In this document: positions 1 to 8,149 of the stretch, piece after piece
Layout of the letters: each line of letters starts with the position of its first letter
Position numbering within the stretch: the stretch's first letter is position 1
DNA from: Neomelitea salexigens DSM 19753
Lineage (GTDB): Bacteria; Pseudomonadota; Gammaproteobacteria; Pseudomonadales; Spongiibacteraceae
Assembly (NCBI RefSeq): GCF_000422345.1
Contig: NZ_AULP01000009.1
Coordinates: forward strand, 1-64,000
DNA: 64,000 nucleotides
Reading direction: 5' to 3'
Program-made: the position numbers and the translations under genes
Notes under the pieces: generated by a model
Told to the model about the DNA's origin: nothing
The model's input: only the letters and a program-made list of their open reading frames with translations
Database searches by the model: none

Positions 1-123
1 CTTAACGCTGGCGACGCTGCATCATTCAGCTTCGTGACGTCAGATGGTATCGAAGGTGTTCGGGGGATTGCACCGACCGGTGCTTACTCAACTGATGCGG
101 CGCCTGCTGTACCGACTCTGTAA
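1..123 (+). CDS. C-terminal 40 residues of a protein in the Tad pilus cluster (partial)
   Basis: An open frame enters from the left edge and ends at TAA 121-123 with residues ...PAVPTL. The tail is rich in Ala, Gly, Ser and Thr and has no recognisable domain. It lies directly upstream of cpaB and on the same strand, which is where Flp pilins or other Tad components are usually found. A secreted pilin-like protein is therefore plausible but unproven, because the diagnostic N-terminus is outside the window. Confidence 0.55.
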   Translation, partial: LNAGDAASFSFVTSDGIEGVRGIAPTGAYSTDAAPAVPTL

Positions 124-137
124 TCATAAAGAACGAA

Positions 138-159
138 GTGGCGGCCTTCCGGCCGCCAC
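138..159 (+). terminator. Strong GC hairpin between the partial upstream gene and cpaB
   Basis: A perfect 9-bp inverted repeat GTGGCGGCC-TTCC-GGCCGCCAC starts 14 bases after the upstream stop codon. There is no T-run after it, so it is not a textbook intrinsic terminator. A hairpin between a pilin-type gene and its assembly genes could act as a partial terminator or 3' mRNA stabiliser, giving high pilin and low machinery expression. That role is inferred. Confidence 0.5.
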
Positions 160-204
160 GAATCAATCAACGTAGATAAACTGTAAAGAAATTAGAGGTG
201 CAGC

Positions 205-954
205 ATGAAGAGGAAATTAACAGGAAGCGCGACTGGCTCCATTGTCTTATTCTTCGCGTCAAGCATGCTGGCCTCAGTTCTCGGCCTGAGACAGATAGAC
301 CGATTGAATACTGAGACCGCCTGGGTGGCAGGTGGCGATATTCCGGCAGGGCAAATGGTTACTCGTGCTCTACTTCGCGAGGCGAAGGTAAAAGACACTA
401 GCCACGCAATTATTGATCCGCGCCAAATTATCGGAAAAACACTCACGAAAAATAAGCGCGACGGTGAGACGTTTAATGCCAGTGAGCTGGCTGTGCCGAA
501 GCGTCCAACCTTGGCCCAGGCTGTACCTGAAGGCCGTGTGCTGTATACGCTTAAACCAGATCCCACCAGTATTCCCTTCGCGCAATTGCGTGGTGGCGAT
601 CGTTTAGATGTATTGGTAAGAAATCGTCACGGTGTGCATACCGTGGCAACTGATGTCCGCCTGATCGGCGTTATGCGAAATGGGGCTGCCGCGAAAAACA
701 ATAGCGGTGATGTAATGAGCTTGCTCCCGAAGGACCGTTCGGCAACGGCTGGCGGTGCAAACGTGGCATCACTGGTGGTGGCGGTGTATCCGCAGCATGT
801 TTATCCGCTTGCCAGTATCGGTAAGAGTGATAAGGTGAGTTTAGTGTTGCACAGTGCTCGCGGTGAGAAGTTGGCGGTGCGGCCAGCGGCAACCCACCGA
901 GAAGTGGAAATGGTAAGCGGATTGGCTCGCAAGAAAGTGTTGCTGCGGCTTTAG
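205..954 (+). CDS. cpaB: Flp/Tad pilus assembly protein CpaB (RcpC)
   Basis: A 249-residue protein with an N-terminal membrane segment (about residues 12-28), then an SAF-like domain beginning AGGDIPAGQMVT (about 42-53). CpaB proteins have exactly this arrangement and work at the periplasmic/outer-membrane side of Tad pilus secretion, beside the RcpA secretin. The middle part (PEGRVLYTL, then RGGDRLDVLV) matches the usual CpaB pattern of a second beta-rich domain. AGAGG lies 6 bases before the ATG. cpaF follows after 27 bases on the same strand, which supports an operon. No secretin gene is inside the window; it may be upstream. Confidence 0.88.
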   Translation: MKRKLTGSATGSIVLFFASSMLASVLGLRQIDRLNTETAWVAGGDIPAGQMVTRALLREAKVKDTSHAIIDPRQIIGKTLTKNKRDGETFNASELAVPKRPTLAQAVPEGRVLYTLKPDPTSIPFAQLRGGDRLDVLVRNRHGVHTVATDVRLIGVMRNGAAAKNNSGDVMSLLPKDRSATAGGANVASLVVAVYPQHVYPLASIGKSDKVSLVLHSARGEKLAVRPAATHREVEMVSGLARKKVLLRL

Positions 955-981
955 CGGCAACTACTGGTAGAGGAAGGGATA

Positions 982-2322
982 ATGTTTGGTTCGCCACGCA
1001 GCACAGATAAAAGCAAAAATACGGCGCCAAGTAACAATAGCGAAGACTACCAGCGTCGCTTGCGCACGTTTGTTCATAAACGTTTGATCGATTCTTTAGA
1101 TGATGGCGGCGCCGATATCTTAGGGGATATTGAGCAAGTTCGAGTCCGCCTTGCCGACATTCTTGAAGACCTAGAAGAAGAGCGTGGCATAGCGGTTTCC
1201 GATAGCCAGCGCCTCCAGCTTGAGCAGGAAATTCTGGAAGAGCTCGGCGGCTTGGGCCCCTTGGCGGGCTTGATGATGGAAGATGACATCACCGATATTA
1301 TGGTGAATGGGCCCTATGAGGTGTGGGTGGATAGAGGTGGTCAATTACAAAAGACCGCAGTGCGCTTTGATGACGACAGTCACTTGCGCCGATTTCTCGA
1401 TCGTATTGTCGGTGCTCAGGGTAGGCACCTTGATGCTAGCAACCCGATGGTCGACGCAAGACTGGCCGATGGTAGCCGTCTGCACGCGGTGATTCCGCCG
1501 CTTTGCGCCAAGGGAGCGATCGTCTCAATTCGGCGTTTTCGCTGCGAGCAGCTTGATGAAGCGCAGTTGGTGGAGAGTGGTTTCCTTAGTCAAGACATGT
1601 TGGACACCTTGAAGCTGGCGGTGAACGCGGGTGTAAACGTGGTGGTGGCGGGTAGTGCCGCAGCGGGAAAAACCACACTGTTGAATTTACTTTCGAAAAG
1701 CATTCCCGAGAATCAACGTATTGTCACCATAGAAGAAACGGCCGAATTACGCCTGAGCCATCCCCATGTGATTCCCCTGGAATCAAGAGCAGGTAACATG
1801 GAAGGGCGAGGAAGCATCAGTTTACGCGAGCTGGTTCGTACGGCGCTGCGGATGCGCGCCGACAGGATTATTGTTGGCGAGGTCCGCGGCGGTGAAGTGA
1901 TGGATATGCTGCAGGCGATGAACGTAGGCCACGAAGGCAGTTTGACCACCGTACATGCTAATAGCCTTTCTGATGTACTGCGCCGACTGGAGTCCCTGGC
2001 GCTAATGAGCGATGCCGATATTCCCAGAGAGTCGGTACGCGAGATGATTGCTTCAGCGATTCAGCTGGTCGTGCATGTGGTGCGATTTCGCGATGGTTCT
2101 CGCCGTGTTGTCAGTATGGGAGAGGTGCATAGTAACGATGGCGAACTGGGCGTGACGCCACTGTTTAATTTTAAAACCGCTGCGGTCGAGCAGGATGCAG
2201 TGATACGTGGGTGCCACGAATACACGGGCGCGCCAATGCATTTTTTAGATCATGTCGCTGCACGGGGTTTTTCGGTTGTGCTGCCATTTTTGGCGAGCGA
2301 GGTGACCGGTGCCCTGGATTAA
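982..2322 (+). CDS. cpaF: Tad pilus assembly ATPase CpaF/TadA
   Basis: A 446-residue cytoplasmic secretion ATPase of the VirB11/CpaF family that powers Tad pilus assembly with TadB and TadC. The N-terminal part has the CpaF signature ITDIMVNGP. The P-loop is GSAAAGKT (residues 224-231), followed by a VTIEETAELRL Asp-box region and the Walker-B-like RIIVGEVRGGE (about 295-305). GHEGSLTTVHANS matches the His box of this family. The P-loop still fits GxxxxGKT, although the family usually has GGTGSGKT. The start is supported by GAGGAAGGGA just upstream. The 3' end overlaps tadB by 14 bases. Confidence 0.93.
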   Translation: MFGSPRSTDKSKNTAPSNNSEDYQRRLRTFVHKRLIDSLDDGGADILGDIEQVRVRLADILEDLEEERGIAVSDSQRLQLEQEILEELGGLGPLAGLMMEDDITDIMVNGPYEVWVDRGGQLQKTAVRFDDDSHLRRFLDRIVGAQGRHLDASNPMVDARLADGSRLHAVIPPLCAKGAIVSIRRFRCEQLDEAQLVESGFLSQDMLDTLKLAVNAGVNVVVAGSAAAGKTTLLNLLSKSIPENQRIVTIEETAELRLSHPHVIPLESRAGNMEGRGSISLRELVRTALRMRADRIIVGEVRGGEVMDMLQAMNVGHEGSLTTVHANSLSDVLRRLESLALMSDADIPRESVREMIASAIQLVVHVVRFRDGSRRVVSMGEVHSNDGELGVTPLFNFKTAAVEQDAVIRGCHEYTGAPMHFLDHVAARGFSVVLPFLASEVTGALD

Positions 2323-3199
2323 TCTGATCGAATGGGGGCTACTGATTTTTGCGGTGCTTGTCGCCGCAGTCGTCGCCTACCGCCAGTTATTACCTGCGCC
2401 ATTGCAGGCCGACAGTGATGCGCTAGCAGACCCTGATACTGACGGCAGTGAAATCCGTTCGCCAATGCGAGCAAATATGCGCACATTGAACTTGCGCATA
2501 GAGCCCTTTGTATTCGTGTTGGTCACGGTTGCCATTAGTTGCTGTGTGTTTTTTGTCGTATTGGAATTGTTCCCCAATGCGCTGTGGGTGGCTGTGATAG
2601 CCGCTGTAGCTGTGACGATAATGAGCTTCTTTATGCTGGCTGATATCAGCCAGATGCTGCGTCGAAAGTTTGAAGAAAAACTCGTCGATGCTTTAGATCT
2701 TGTCTACGCAGCGATTCAAGGTGGACTGCCCCCACGACAAGCTTTGCAGGTTGCCGCTGACTCCTCTAAGGGTGCCGTAAAGCGCGAACTCAACGAAATA
2801 GTTGCGCGCCTTGACTACGGTTTGAGTGTAGAGAAAGCGGTAGAGCGAATTCGCAGCCGCTACGATACCGAGGCGGTGCGCTTATTCAGTCAAGCACTGG
2901 TTGCCAAGTGGCATTCAGGCAGTGATTTCGGCTTGCTAATCAGCTCCGTGACGGTGCTGGTACGCGACCAGATTCGCATGCGAATCATGATTAGCGGCCA
3001 GCTCTCCGGTGCCCGCTACGCGGCCATCTTCACCGGCGCCCTGCCGTATCTGCTCGTACCCGTGTTTATGTGGAAACAGCCCGATTGGTTTGAGCCACTG
3101 AGCACTAACCCGAACGGCGGTAGTTATTTAATGGTGGCAGTATTGCTTCAGGTTGGTGGGTATTTATGGTTGCGCCGTTTGCTGAGGGCTGAGTTGTGA
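2309..3199 (+). CDS. tadB: Tad pilus inner-membrane platform protein TadB
   Basis: A 296-residue membrane protein with a type II secretion system F (T2SSF) domain. Hydrophobic segments lie at about residues 8-24, 68-85 and 87-111, with more at the C-terminus. The cytoplasmic T2SSF part includes LVDALDLVYAAIQGGLPPRQAL and GLSVEKAVERI. TadB pairs with TadC to form the platform on which the ATPase acts. The GTG start at 2309 lies inside the end of cpaF, which suggests translational coupling. A downstream start cannot be excluded, but the first membrane segment would then be lost. Confidence 0.87.
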   Translation: MPWINLIEWGLLIFAVLVAAVVAYRQLLPAPLQADSDALADPDTDGSEIRSPMRANMRTLNLRIEPFVFVLVTVAISCCVFFVVLELFPNALWVAVIAAVAVTIMSFFMLADISQMLRRKFEEKLVDALDLVYAAIQGGLPPRQALQVAADSSKGAVKRELNEIVARLDYGLSVEKAVERIRSRYDTEAVRLFSQALVAKWHSGSDFGLLISSVTVLVRDQIRMRIMISGQLSGARYAAIFTGALPYLLVPVFMWKQPDWFEPLSTNPNGGSYLMVAVLLQVGGYLWLRRLLRAEL

Positions 3200-4026
3200 A
3201 TGACAGCTGGTGGATCGACTTTGTTTTTGTATCGTTACTGATCGGCATTGCCTACATTGCTTTTCGGCTGCGTGCCGCGAGTCAAGACCTCGGTGACGAT
3301 ACAGAGGTTGATTTTGAAGAACAGCAGCGCTTTAGCCTTTATCCGAGTAAGCGCATTCGGCAAGCGGGTCTGGCGCCAAAAACGATGCGGCTCAGCTATT
3401 GGCTGCTGAAATTCACGCTGCTGCTGCTTGGGCCTACATTACTGCTGGAACTGAGTGCTGGGCAGGTAGCGCTGTGGTTGTTGGCGGCGGTCGCCGTCGC
3501 ATTATTTTTTGTGTTTGATGTTTGGTTGTTAATGGTTCGACGCAAGCGTCGTCAGCAGATTAGGCGGTCGCTGAATTTCTTCGTTAACTTGCTGGTGGTC
3601 TATCTTAAATCAGGAATGAGCTTGGGTAAGGCTTTTGACCAAGCCGCTGAGTACGGTTTAGGGAATAAAAACCCCTTGTCACAAGAGATCTCTTTGCTTA
3701 GTAAAGAAATTGAAGCAGGACGCGGCCGTGATGAAGCGTTCGCAAAACTTGCGCAGCGAACCGGCGTTGAAGACCTTGAAAAAATTGCCGCCGTGTTACG
3801 CGTGGGTTTTCAGGTTGGCTCGCCGGTGGCGGAAACCTTAGCCGCTCAAGCGGAGCTTCTGCGGGCCAAGCAAACACAGTTGGGCACCGAACTGGTGAAT
3901 CGAAAGTCTATGGAAGCCATGCTGCCAATGTTACTGGTTTGTATTCCAATGTTCGTTGTGCTGGTACTTTTCCCTGCCGGATCTCAGGTCTATGAGGTAT
4001 TGCAGATGATGAAAGACTTATTTTGA
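3196..4026 (+). CDS. tadC: Tad pilus inner-membrane platform protein TadC
   Basis: A 276-residue T2SSF-domain protein with a membrane segment at the N-terminus, two near residues 70-115, and one at the C-terminus (LPMLLVCIPMFVVLVLFP). The domain core has LVVYLKSGMSLGKAFDQAA and AKLAQRTGVEDLEKIAAVLRV, typical of TadC. The GTG start overlaps the tadB stop in a GTGA arrangement, so the two platform subunits are probably made in fixed ratio. A prepilin-like gene follows after about 10 bases. Confidence 0.87.
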   Translation: MNDSWWIDFVFVSLLIGIAYIAFRLRAASQDLGDDTEVDFEEQQRFSLYPSKRIRQAGLAPKTMRLSYWLLKFTLLLLGPTLLLELSAGQVALWLLAAVAVALFFVFDVWLLMVRRKRRQQIRRSLNFFVNLLVVYLKSGMSLGKAFDQAAEYGLGNKNPLSQEISLLSKEIEAGRGRDEAFAKLAQRTGVEDLEKIAAVLRVGFQVGSPVAETLAAQAELLRAKQTQLGTELVNRKSMEAMLPMLLVCIPMFVVLVLFPAGSQVYEVLQMMKDLF

Positions 4027-4036
4027 CAGGGTGATT

Positions 4037-5293
4037 ATGAGAAGCATGCCGACGCCAAGAAAAGATACAGCCAACCGCCGCCGGTTACGCCAGCGGCAAG
4101 GGGGGTTTATCATTACGGTGGAACTCATTCTGATCACGACCATATTAATTATCGGGTCGTTCGCCGGCATTGTTGCGATCCGCGATGCACTGCGTGATTA
4201 CAGTGCAGATAGGGCGGGTTCGGTCGCGCTAATCAGTGATGCCAATGGCGTTATATTAGGCCCGGCCGTCGATTACGACGAGCACGAGGCGCCCCGTATT
4301 CCCTATATCGACCGATCTGTACCGCCATTGGCGCCCGACCCAGAGCACCGTAATTATCGCGCGTTGATCGGCGTGCGCGATGATCGCTTTACCGGCCGGG
4401 AACCTGTCTATTATTCTGAGGCCAATTGCACTGGCACACCCTGCATCAAAGCACCCAGTGATGAACTGACAGATAGCCGCGGCTTAGACGGTAATTTGGG
4501 AGGCGGTTCGGTGGGGTATATCTATGCCCTGCAAAGTGGCCCGACCTACGCTATTGGCAGCTCGCCAGATGGCATCCAAGGCTTTTTGTATCGCCAAGCG
4601 CCTCAAGCGTGCCCGGTGGATTCAGCAGAAATTCGTTCACGCTATGTTTCTCAGAAAGTCGTGGCGGGCTCGCCGTGTGAGGCTTTTGATGGCGGTGGCC
4701 CGACCGAACCGCATACCGATTGTCTGGTTAGCACAACCGTTGTCGATGCTATTCCCTGTGAATGCCCCTCTGGTTATGAAAGTAAGGGGGATGTGTTAGA
4801 TATTTATCTCGCTGATATTGAATCACTGGCTGACCGAGTGTTTGCACAAATTAACAACGATAATGTCATTGGTAAAACGATAGCAGTAGTAAATGGCGGG
4901 CCGCTGGTGCGGCCTGAAATTGGGAAAATATGCTGCCCGATTGGTGCGGCACTGGAATCCGGTAATATTGTCGACACGGTTGTTTACTTGTTGGTGTATA
5001 ACTCTTTATTGAATATTACTGAGGACAACACGTTGACGGCCACTCTCGTGGAGAGAGCGGAAATCATCCTTGCTGCGCCGCCCCTCAGATTGGCCCCGGC
5101 TGATCTCAAGTGCCTGGCAAGTTTGAATTTTGCCCTAGCGGAACCCGTCCCCCATCCTGATGATGCGTCGTTAAACGCATTGGAGTTGTTTCAAGCGCCG
5201 TTCACCATGAGCTTACCTGCAGATGTGTCGACACAGTCCAGCGCTGGCTCGGGGAATTGGATTTATACCGCACCACGGAGTGAAACGCCGTGA
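4037..5293 (+). CDS. Large prepilin-like protein with Cys-containing extracellular domain (minor pilin/tip candidate)
   Basis: A 418-residue protein with a basic N-terminus followed by GGFIITVELILITTILIIG (about residues 24-42), which resembles a prepilin cleavage site and first helix. The Glu is at +6 if cleavage follows the second Gly, not the usual +5, so processing is uncertain. The rest is a secreted domain with about 12 Cys (for example NCTGTPC, IPCECPSGYE, KICCPIG), which suggests disulfides. ATG 4037 is chosen because AGGG lies 5 bases upstream; a GTG at 4031 is in frame. It follows tadC closely. A minor pilin or tip adhesin of the Tad pilus is the likely role, but no named family was recognised. 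Confidence 0.65.
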   Translation: MRSMPTPRKDTANRRRLRQRQGGFIITVELILITTILIIGSFAGIVAIRDALRDYSADRAGSVALISDANGVILGPAVDYDEHEAPRIPYIDRSVPPLAPDPEHRNYRALIGVRDDRFTGREPVYYSEANCTGTPCIKAPSDELTDSRGLDGNLGGGSVGYIYALQSGPTYAIGSSPDGIQGFLYRQAPQACPVDSAEIRSRYVSQKVVAGSPCEAFDGGGPTEPHTDCLVSTTVVDAIPCECPSGYESKGDVLDIYLADIESLADRVFAQINNDNVIGKTIAVVNGGPLVRPEIGKICCPIGAALESGNIVDTVVYLLVYNSLLNITEDNTLTATLVERAEIILAAPPLRLAPADLKCLASLNFALAEPVPHPDDASLNALELFQAPFTMSLPADVSTQSSAGSGNWIYTAPRSETP

Positions 5294-5404
5294 GCTAGCC
5301 TCGGTTAGCACGTATCGCTTCGATGTTGATATTCTCCTAACGTATATCTTTAGCCTTTTCTTGGGCGGGGTGTCGTGCCCAGCCGGAGGCTGAGGAGAAT
5401 GTCT

Positions 5405-5734
5405 ATGAAAAAGGCGGTACATAGGGGTTGGGTGAAGAAAGCTCAGGCTGGGGTTGTGAGTGCAGAAATTGCCGCGTTTACCGCTTTACTCGCCACCGGC
5501 GCAGGGGTGGGGTGGACGAGTATGCGCGATGCTCAGATAGCCGAGGCTGACGATATTGCAGAAGCGGTGGGCTCCTTAGATCAGGGGTATTACTACAGTG
5601 GTTTGCGGGCAGGTCACGGCAGTGCGGCGGTCGCAGGCTCACACTACCGCGATGCGGTGGACGTAGCGGCTGGGGATGGTCAGCGCTTTCAGTTTGCCCC
5701 AAGCGCAGGCCGTGAAGGCCAGGGGCGACCGTAA
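5405..5734 (+). CDS. Small Flp-like prepilin
   Basis: A 109-residue protein. Basic residues are followed by QAG/VVSAEIAAFTALLATGAG, in which the Glu is at +5 after the predicted Gly cleavage point, as in Flp and other type IV-family prepilins. A short polar tail with YYYSG follows. The ATG at 5405 has GAGGAG at a good distance (7 bases); the ATG at 5399 is too close and upstream in-frame starts lack a ribosome site. It is the last gene of the Tad block, so it is probably a pilin or minor pilin. The LuxO-type operator lies 16 bases after the stop. Confidence 0.65.
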   Translation: MKKAVHRGWVKKAQAGVVSAEIAAFTALLATGAGVGWTSMRDAQIAEADDIAEAVGSLDQGYYYSGLRAGHGSAAVAGSHYRDAVDVAAGDGQRFQFAPSAGREGQGRP

Positions 5735-5749
5735 ATGCTCTTCATAATG

Positions 5750-5766
5750 CATTGCAAAATGCAATG
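5750..5766. promoter_or_regulatory. LuxO-type operator/UAS no. 1
   Basis: Perfect palindrome CATTGCAAAATGCAATG with 7-bp arms and an AAA centre. It matches TTGCA-WWW-TGCAA at 13 of 13 positions. Its centre is 102 bp upstream of the sigma54 promoter at 5860. Confidence 0.8.
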
Positions 5767-5859
5767 AGAGAAGCTCAATAGATTAAGGTTCAGGGTTTTT
5801 TTGCGGCAAGGCCCCGAATTTAGAGCACTTTCGCTGCGCATTGCCCTACCTGTCTCTGC

Positions 5860-5875
5860 TGGCCCGACTATTGCT
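5860..5875 (+). promoter_or_regulatory. Sigma54 (-24/-12) promoter of the flippase gene
   Basis: TGGCCCGACTATTGCT matches TGGCACG-N4-TTGCW at 11 of 12 defined positions. The predicted transcript starts near 5886, about 30 bases before the ATG at 5918. Confidence 0.8.
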
Positions 5876-5917
5876 TTGTCCTTCCCATTATGAAAATCAA
5901 TACATCGGGATGGCGGC

Positions 5918-7165
5918 ATGTCTGCAGGTAATAGCTTTATAAAAAGTCTGAGTTGGCTCGCCACGGGTGAGTTGATGGTTCGTGTATCACGGCTGTTGAC
6001 GACCCTTATCTTGGCTCGCTATCTGAGTCTTCAGGACTACGGTATCGCCGCCCTAGCTGTTGCCTCGGCGGAAATTGTCCGCATCCTCGCCGCCAACGGT
6101 GTTGGTAATCTTATTTTAAAGGCGGAGCAAGCGAAGCTGACGATCGTTACACAAACGGTATTCTGGCTGAACCTGGCCATCGGTGTAGTGATGTTCGGTC
6201 TGCAGTTTTTCGCCGCGCCATTGATCGCAGAGCTATATAATGCGCCGGTACTTGAGTCGCTACTAAAAGCCCTTTCATTTAGCCACCTGATCTACCCCTT
6301 TGCCATGGTGCAGTTCAACCTGCTTCAGCGAGACAGTCGCATGAAAGAGGCGGGGTTGATCATGGGGGCAACGGTAACCCTGGACAATATACTCTGTGCG
6401 GTACTCGCCCTGAGTGGTTTCGGGGTATGGTCAGTTATTTGGCCTAAGTTATTCGCTGCGGCACTCTGGGTAGCGGTAATTAATCGTCGCGTGCCTTGGT
6501 TGCCTCGTTTTCAGTTCTCGTGGAGAGAGTTGCGCAAAGCTCGACGCTACTCCGGTGGAGTTCTACTTGCTGAGTGTTTAAAGAATGGCCGCAATCAATT
6601 CGATATGTTTATTCTCGGCCGGCTCTTGCCCGCTGACATGTTCGGCTTATATGCCTTTGCGCGCAATGCGGGGTTGGGGATTAGTCTGTCGCTTACCAAT
6701 GGCTTCAACACGGCGTTGCTGCCAAAGCTTTGCGATGCTCGCCGCGCCGGCGAAGCATTGGGTAAAAGTTATTTCTCTAGCTTATTAACCGCGATGAAAT
6801 TCATAGCTCCCTTAATACTTTGCCAGGCATTGTTGGCGCCGGTTTATGTTCCCCTGCTGTTTGGTCAACAATGGGCGCCCGCAAGCATGCTGATAGTGGC
6901 GCTGTGTTTGTCGGCGATCCCTCGTATGGTGTTTGAGTCAGCGAGTATGTATTTTCGGGCGGCTGACCAGCTGCGTAGCGAAAATCAAGCTGCCATGGTT
7001 TTCACCATCATGTTTTGCCTGGTGATAGCGGCAGTGAGTGTGCTGGGAGCGCAGGCGGTCGCGCTAGCAATGATTGCCTGCTATGTCGTCGGTGCGGGCC
7101 TGCTATTGATCGTCATCAGCCGCAGCGAGCGAGTGGATGTCAATGCGGAGCTTGCCGCTGGTTGA
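5918..7165 (+). CDS. Wzx-like polysaccharide flippase (MATE/MOP family)
   Basis: A 415-residue polytopic membrane protein with about 12 hydrophobic segments and the N-terminal pattern SLSWLATGELMVRVSRLLTT followed by LARYLSLQDYG, typical of polysaccharide flippases that move undecaprenyl-linked repeat units across the inner membrane. Length fits the family. CGGGA lies 7 bases before the ATG. It is the first EPS gene and has its own UAS and sigma54 promoter. With the Wzy-like and Wza/Wzc-like genes of the leftward operon it indicates a Wzx/Wzy-dependent pathway. Confidence 0.85.
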   Translation: MSAGNSFIKSLSWLATGELMVRVSRLLTTLILARYLSLQDYGIAALAVASAEIVRILAANGVGNLILKAEQAKLTIVTQTVFWLNLAIGVVMFGLQFFAAPLIAELYNAPVLESLLKALSFSHLIYPFAMVQFNLLQRDSRMKEAGLIMGATVTLDNILCAVLALSGFGVWSVIWPKLFAAALWVAVINRRVPWLPRFQFSWRELRKARRYSGGVLLAECLKNGRNQFDMFILGRLLPADMFGLYAFARNAGLGISLSLTNGFNTALLPKLCDARRAGEALGKSYFSSLLTAMKFIAPLILCQALLAPVYVPLLFGQQWAPASMLIVALCLSAIPRMVFESASMYFRAADQLRSENQAAMVFTIMFCLVIAAVSVLGAQAVALAMIACYVVGAGLLLIVISRSERVDVNAELAAG

Positions 7166-7266
7166 GCCGGTCTCTTACCGTGGCAGTCCGTGGCGTTGAT
7201 TGGTACAGCGCCTTCCTTTCAATATTTATCACTCCACATTTTTCCTAAATTAACAAATTAGTTCGC

Positions 7267-7281
7267 ATAGCATTTTGCAAA
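7267..7281. promoter_or_regulatory. LuxO-type operator/UAS no. 2
   Basis: ATAGCA-TTT-TGCAAA matches the 13-base core TTGCA-WWW-TGCAA at 12 positions. Its centre is 92 bp upstream of the sigma54 promoter at 7366. The gap 7166-7418 is AT-rich and holds nothing else recognised. Confidence 0.72.
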
Positions 7282-7365
7282 TCATTACTCCATTGAGCCT
7301 CAGGTCTATTTCTAATAACTTTTAAATTTACTTTAAAAACAATAGGTTAAAATAATTTTTGCTGT

Positions 7366-7381
7366 TGGCATACCGGTTGCA
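7366..7381 (+). promoter_or_regulatory. Sigma54 promoter of the priming sugar transferase
   Basis: TGGCATACCGGTTGCA has an intact TGGCA and TTGCA with correct spacing (10 of 12 positions). It places transcription start near 7392, which rules out the TTG start at 7359 and supports the ATG at 7419. Confidence 0.78.
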
Positions 7382-7418
7382 ATTTCGAGTGAAAGCAAAC
7401 TTCAACGGGATTACCGAC

Positions 7419-8108
7419 ATGCAAGCGATTAAACAACAAGTTAACAGCGTTTTCGCGCTTCTTTTCGCGACATGGTTTTCGTCTATCGATTTAGGCGTTA
7501 AGCAGTTTCTCCGCCGAGGCTATAAGCGCGGATACGATATCGTACTCAGCAGCCTGCTCCTTTTCGCTTTGTCGCCTCTACTGATCGTGACTGCACTGGC
7601 CGTTCGCGTTGAAAGCCGCGGTCCGGTGTTCTTTCGTCAGCAACGAGTGGGTAAAGACGGCAAATTGTTCAATATGATCAAGTTCCGCTCAATGACGACT
7701 GACGCCAAGTTGCATGCCGCCGTTGCAGAGATGGAAAGCGACCGGGACGGGGTTTGCAAGAAATTTGTTAATGACCCTCGGGTGACTCGCACTGGCCGCA
7801 TTATTCGCAAGCTGTCTATTGATGAACTACCTCAGCTGCTTAACGTGCTTCGCGGTGAAATGTCATTGATTGGTCCGCGTCCCGCACTGCAAGAAGAAGT
7901 CGCACAATACAGTGATTATGATCGCCAGCGTCTTGCTGCACTGCCAGGTATTTCAGGCTTGTGGCAGGTATCAGGCCGAGCCGATCTAAGTTTTGAAGAG
8001 CAGATCGACCTGGATCTCCGTTACATCCGCGAGTGCAGCTTGTTTGCTGACCTACGCATTACCCTGCAAACCATTCCGGCGGTGCTGCGCGGCAGTGGCG
8101 CCTACTAA
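7419..8108 (+). CDS. EPS priming sugar-phosphate transferase (bacterial sugar transferase family)
   Basis: A 229-residue polyprenyl-phosphate sugar-1-phosphate transferase of the WcaJ/PglC-type catalytic domain, which begins repeat-unit assembly on the inner membrane. Visible signatures: RGYDIVLSS plus a hydrophobic re-entrant segment (SLLLFALSPLLIVTALAV), PVFFRQQRVGKDGK, IKFRSMTTDA, RKLSIDELPQLLNVLRGEMS with the catalytic Asp-Glu, GPRPAL, and GISGLWQVSGR. It lacks the large N-terminal CoA-binding-like and multi-membrane region of full WcaJ, so it is the short form. The start was chosen after the sigma54 promoter, with CGGGA 8 bases upstream. Confidence 0.9.
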   Translation: MQAIKQQVNSVFALLFATWFSSIDLGVKQFLRRGYKRGYDIVLSSLLLFALSPLLIVTALAVRVESRGPVFFRQQRVGKDGKLFNMIKFRSMTTDAKLHAAVAEMESDRDGVCKKFVNDPRVTRTGRIIRKLSIDELPQLLNVLRGEMSLIGPRPALQEEVAQYSDYDRQRLAALPGISGLWQVSGRADLSFEEQIDLDLRYIRECSLFADLRITLQTIPAVLRGSGAY

Positions 8109-8149
8109 TTAACTCGCAGCGATAAACTCTTTCACTGAAGGTGCTGAAC

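Noticed and set aside
5876-7418. Qrr-like small RNA downstream of a LuxO operator
   Set aside because: Each sigma54 start is followed by a protein start codon within about 60 bases; no room for a Qrr with terminator was seen.
7359-7418. TTG start at 7359 for the priming transferase
   Set aside because: It lies upstream of the predicted sigma54 transcription start and has no ribosome site; ATG 7419 fits better.
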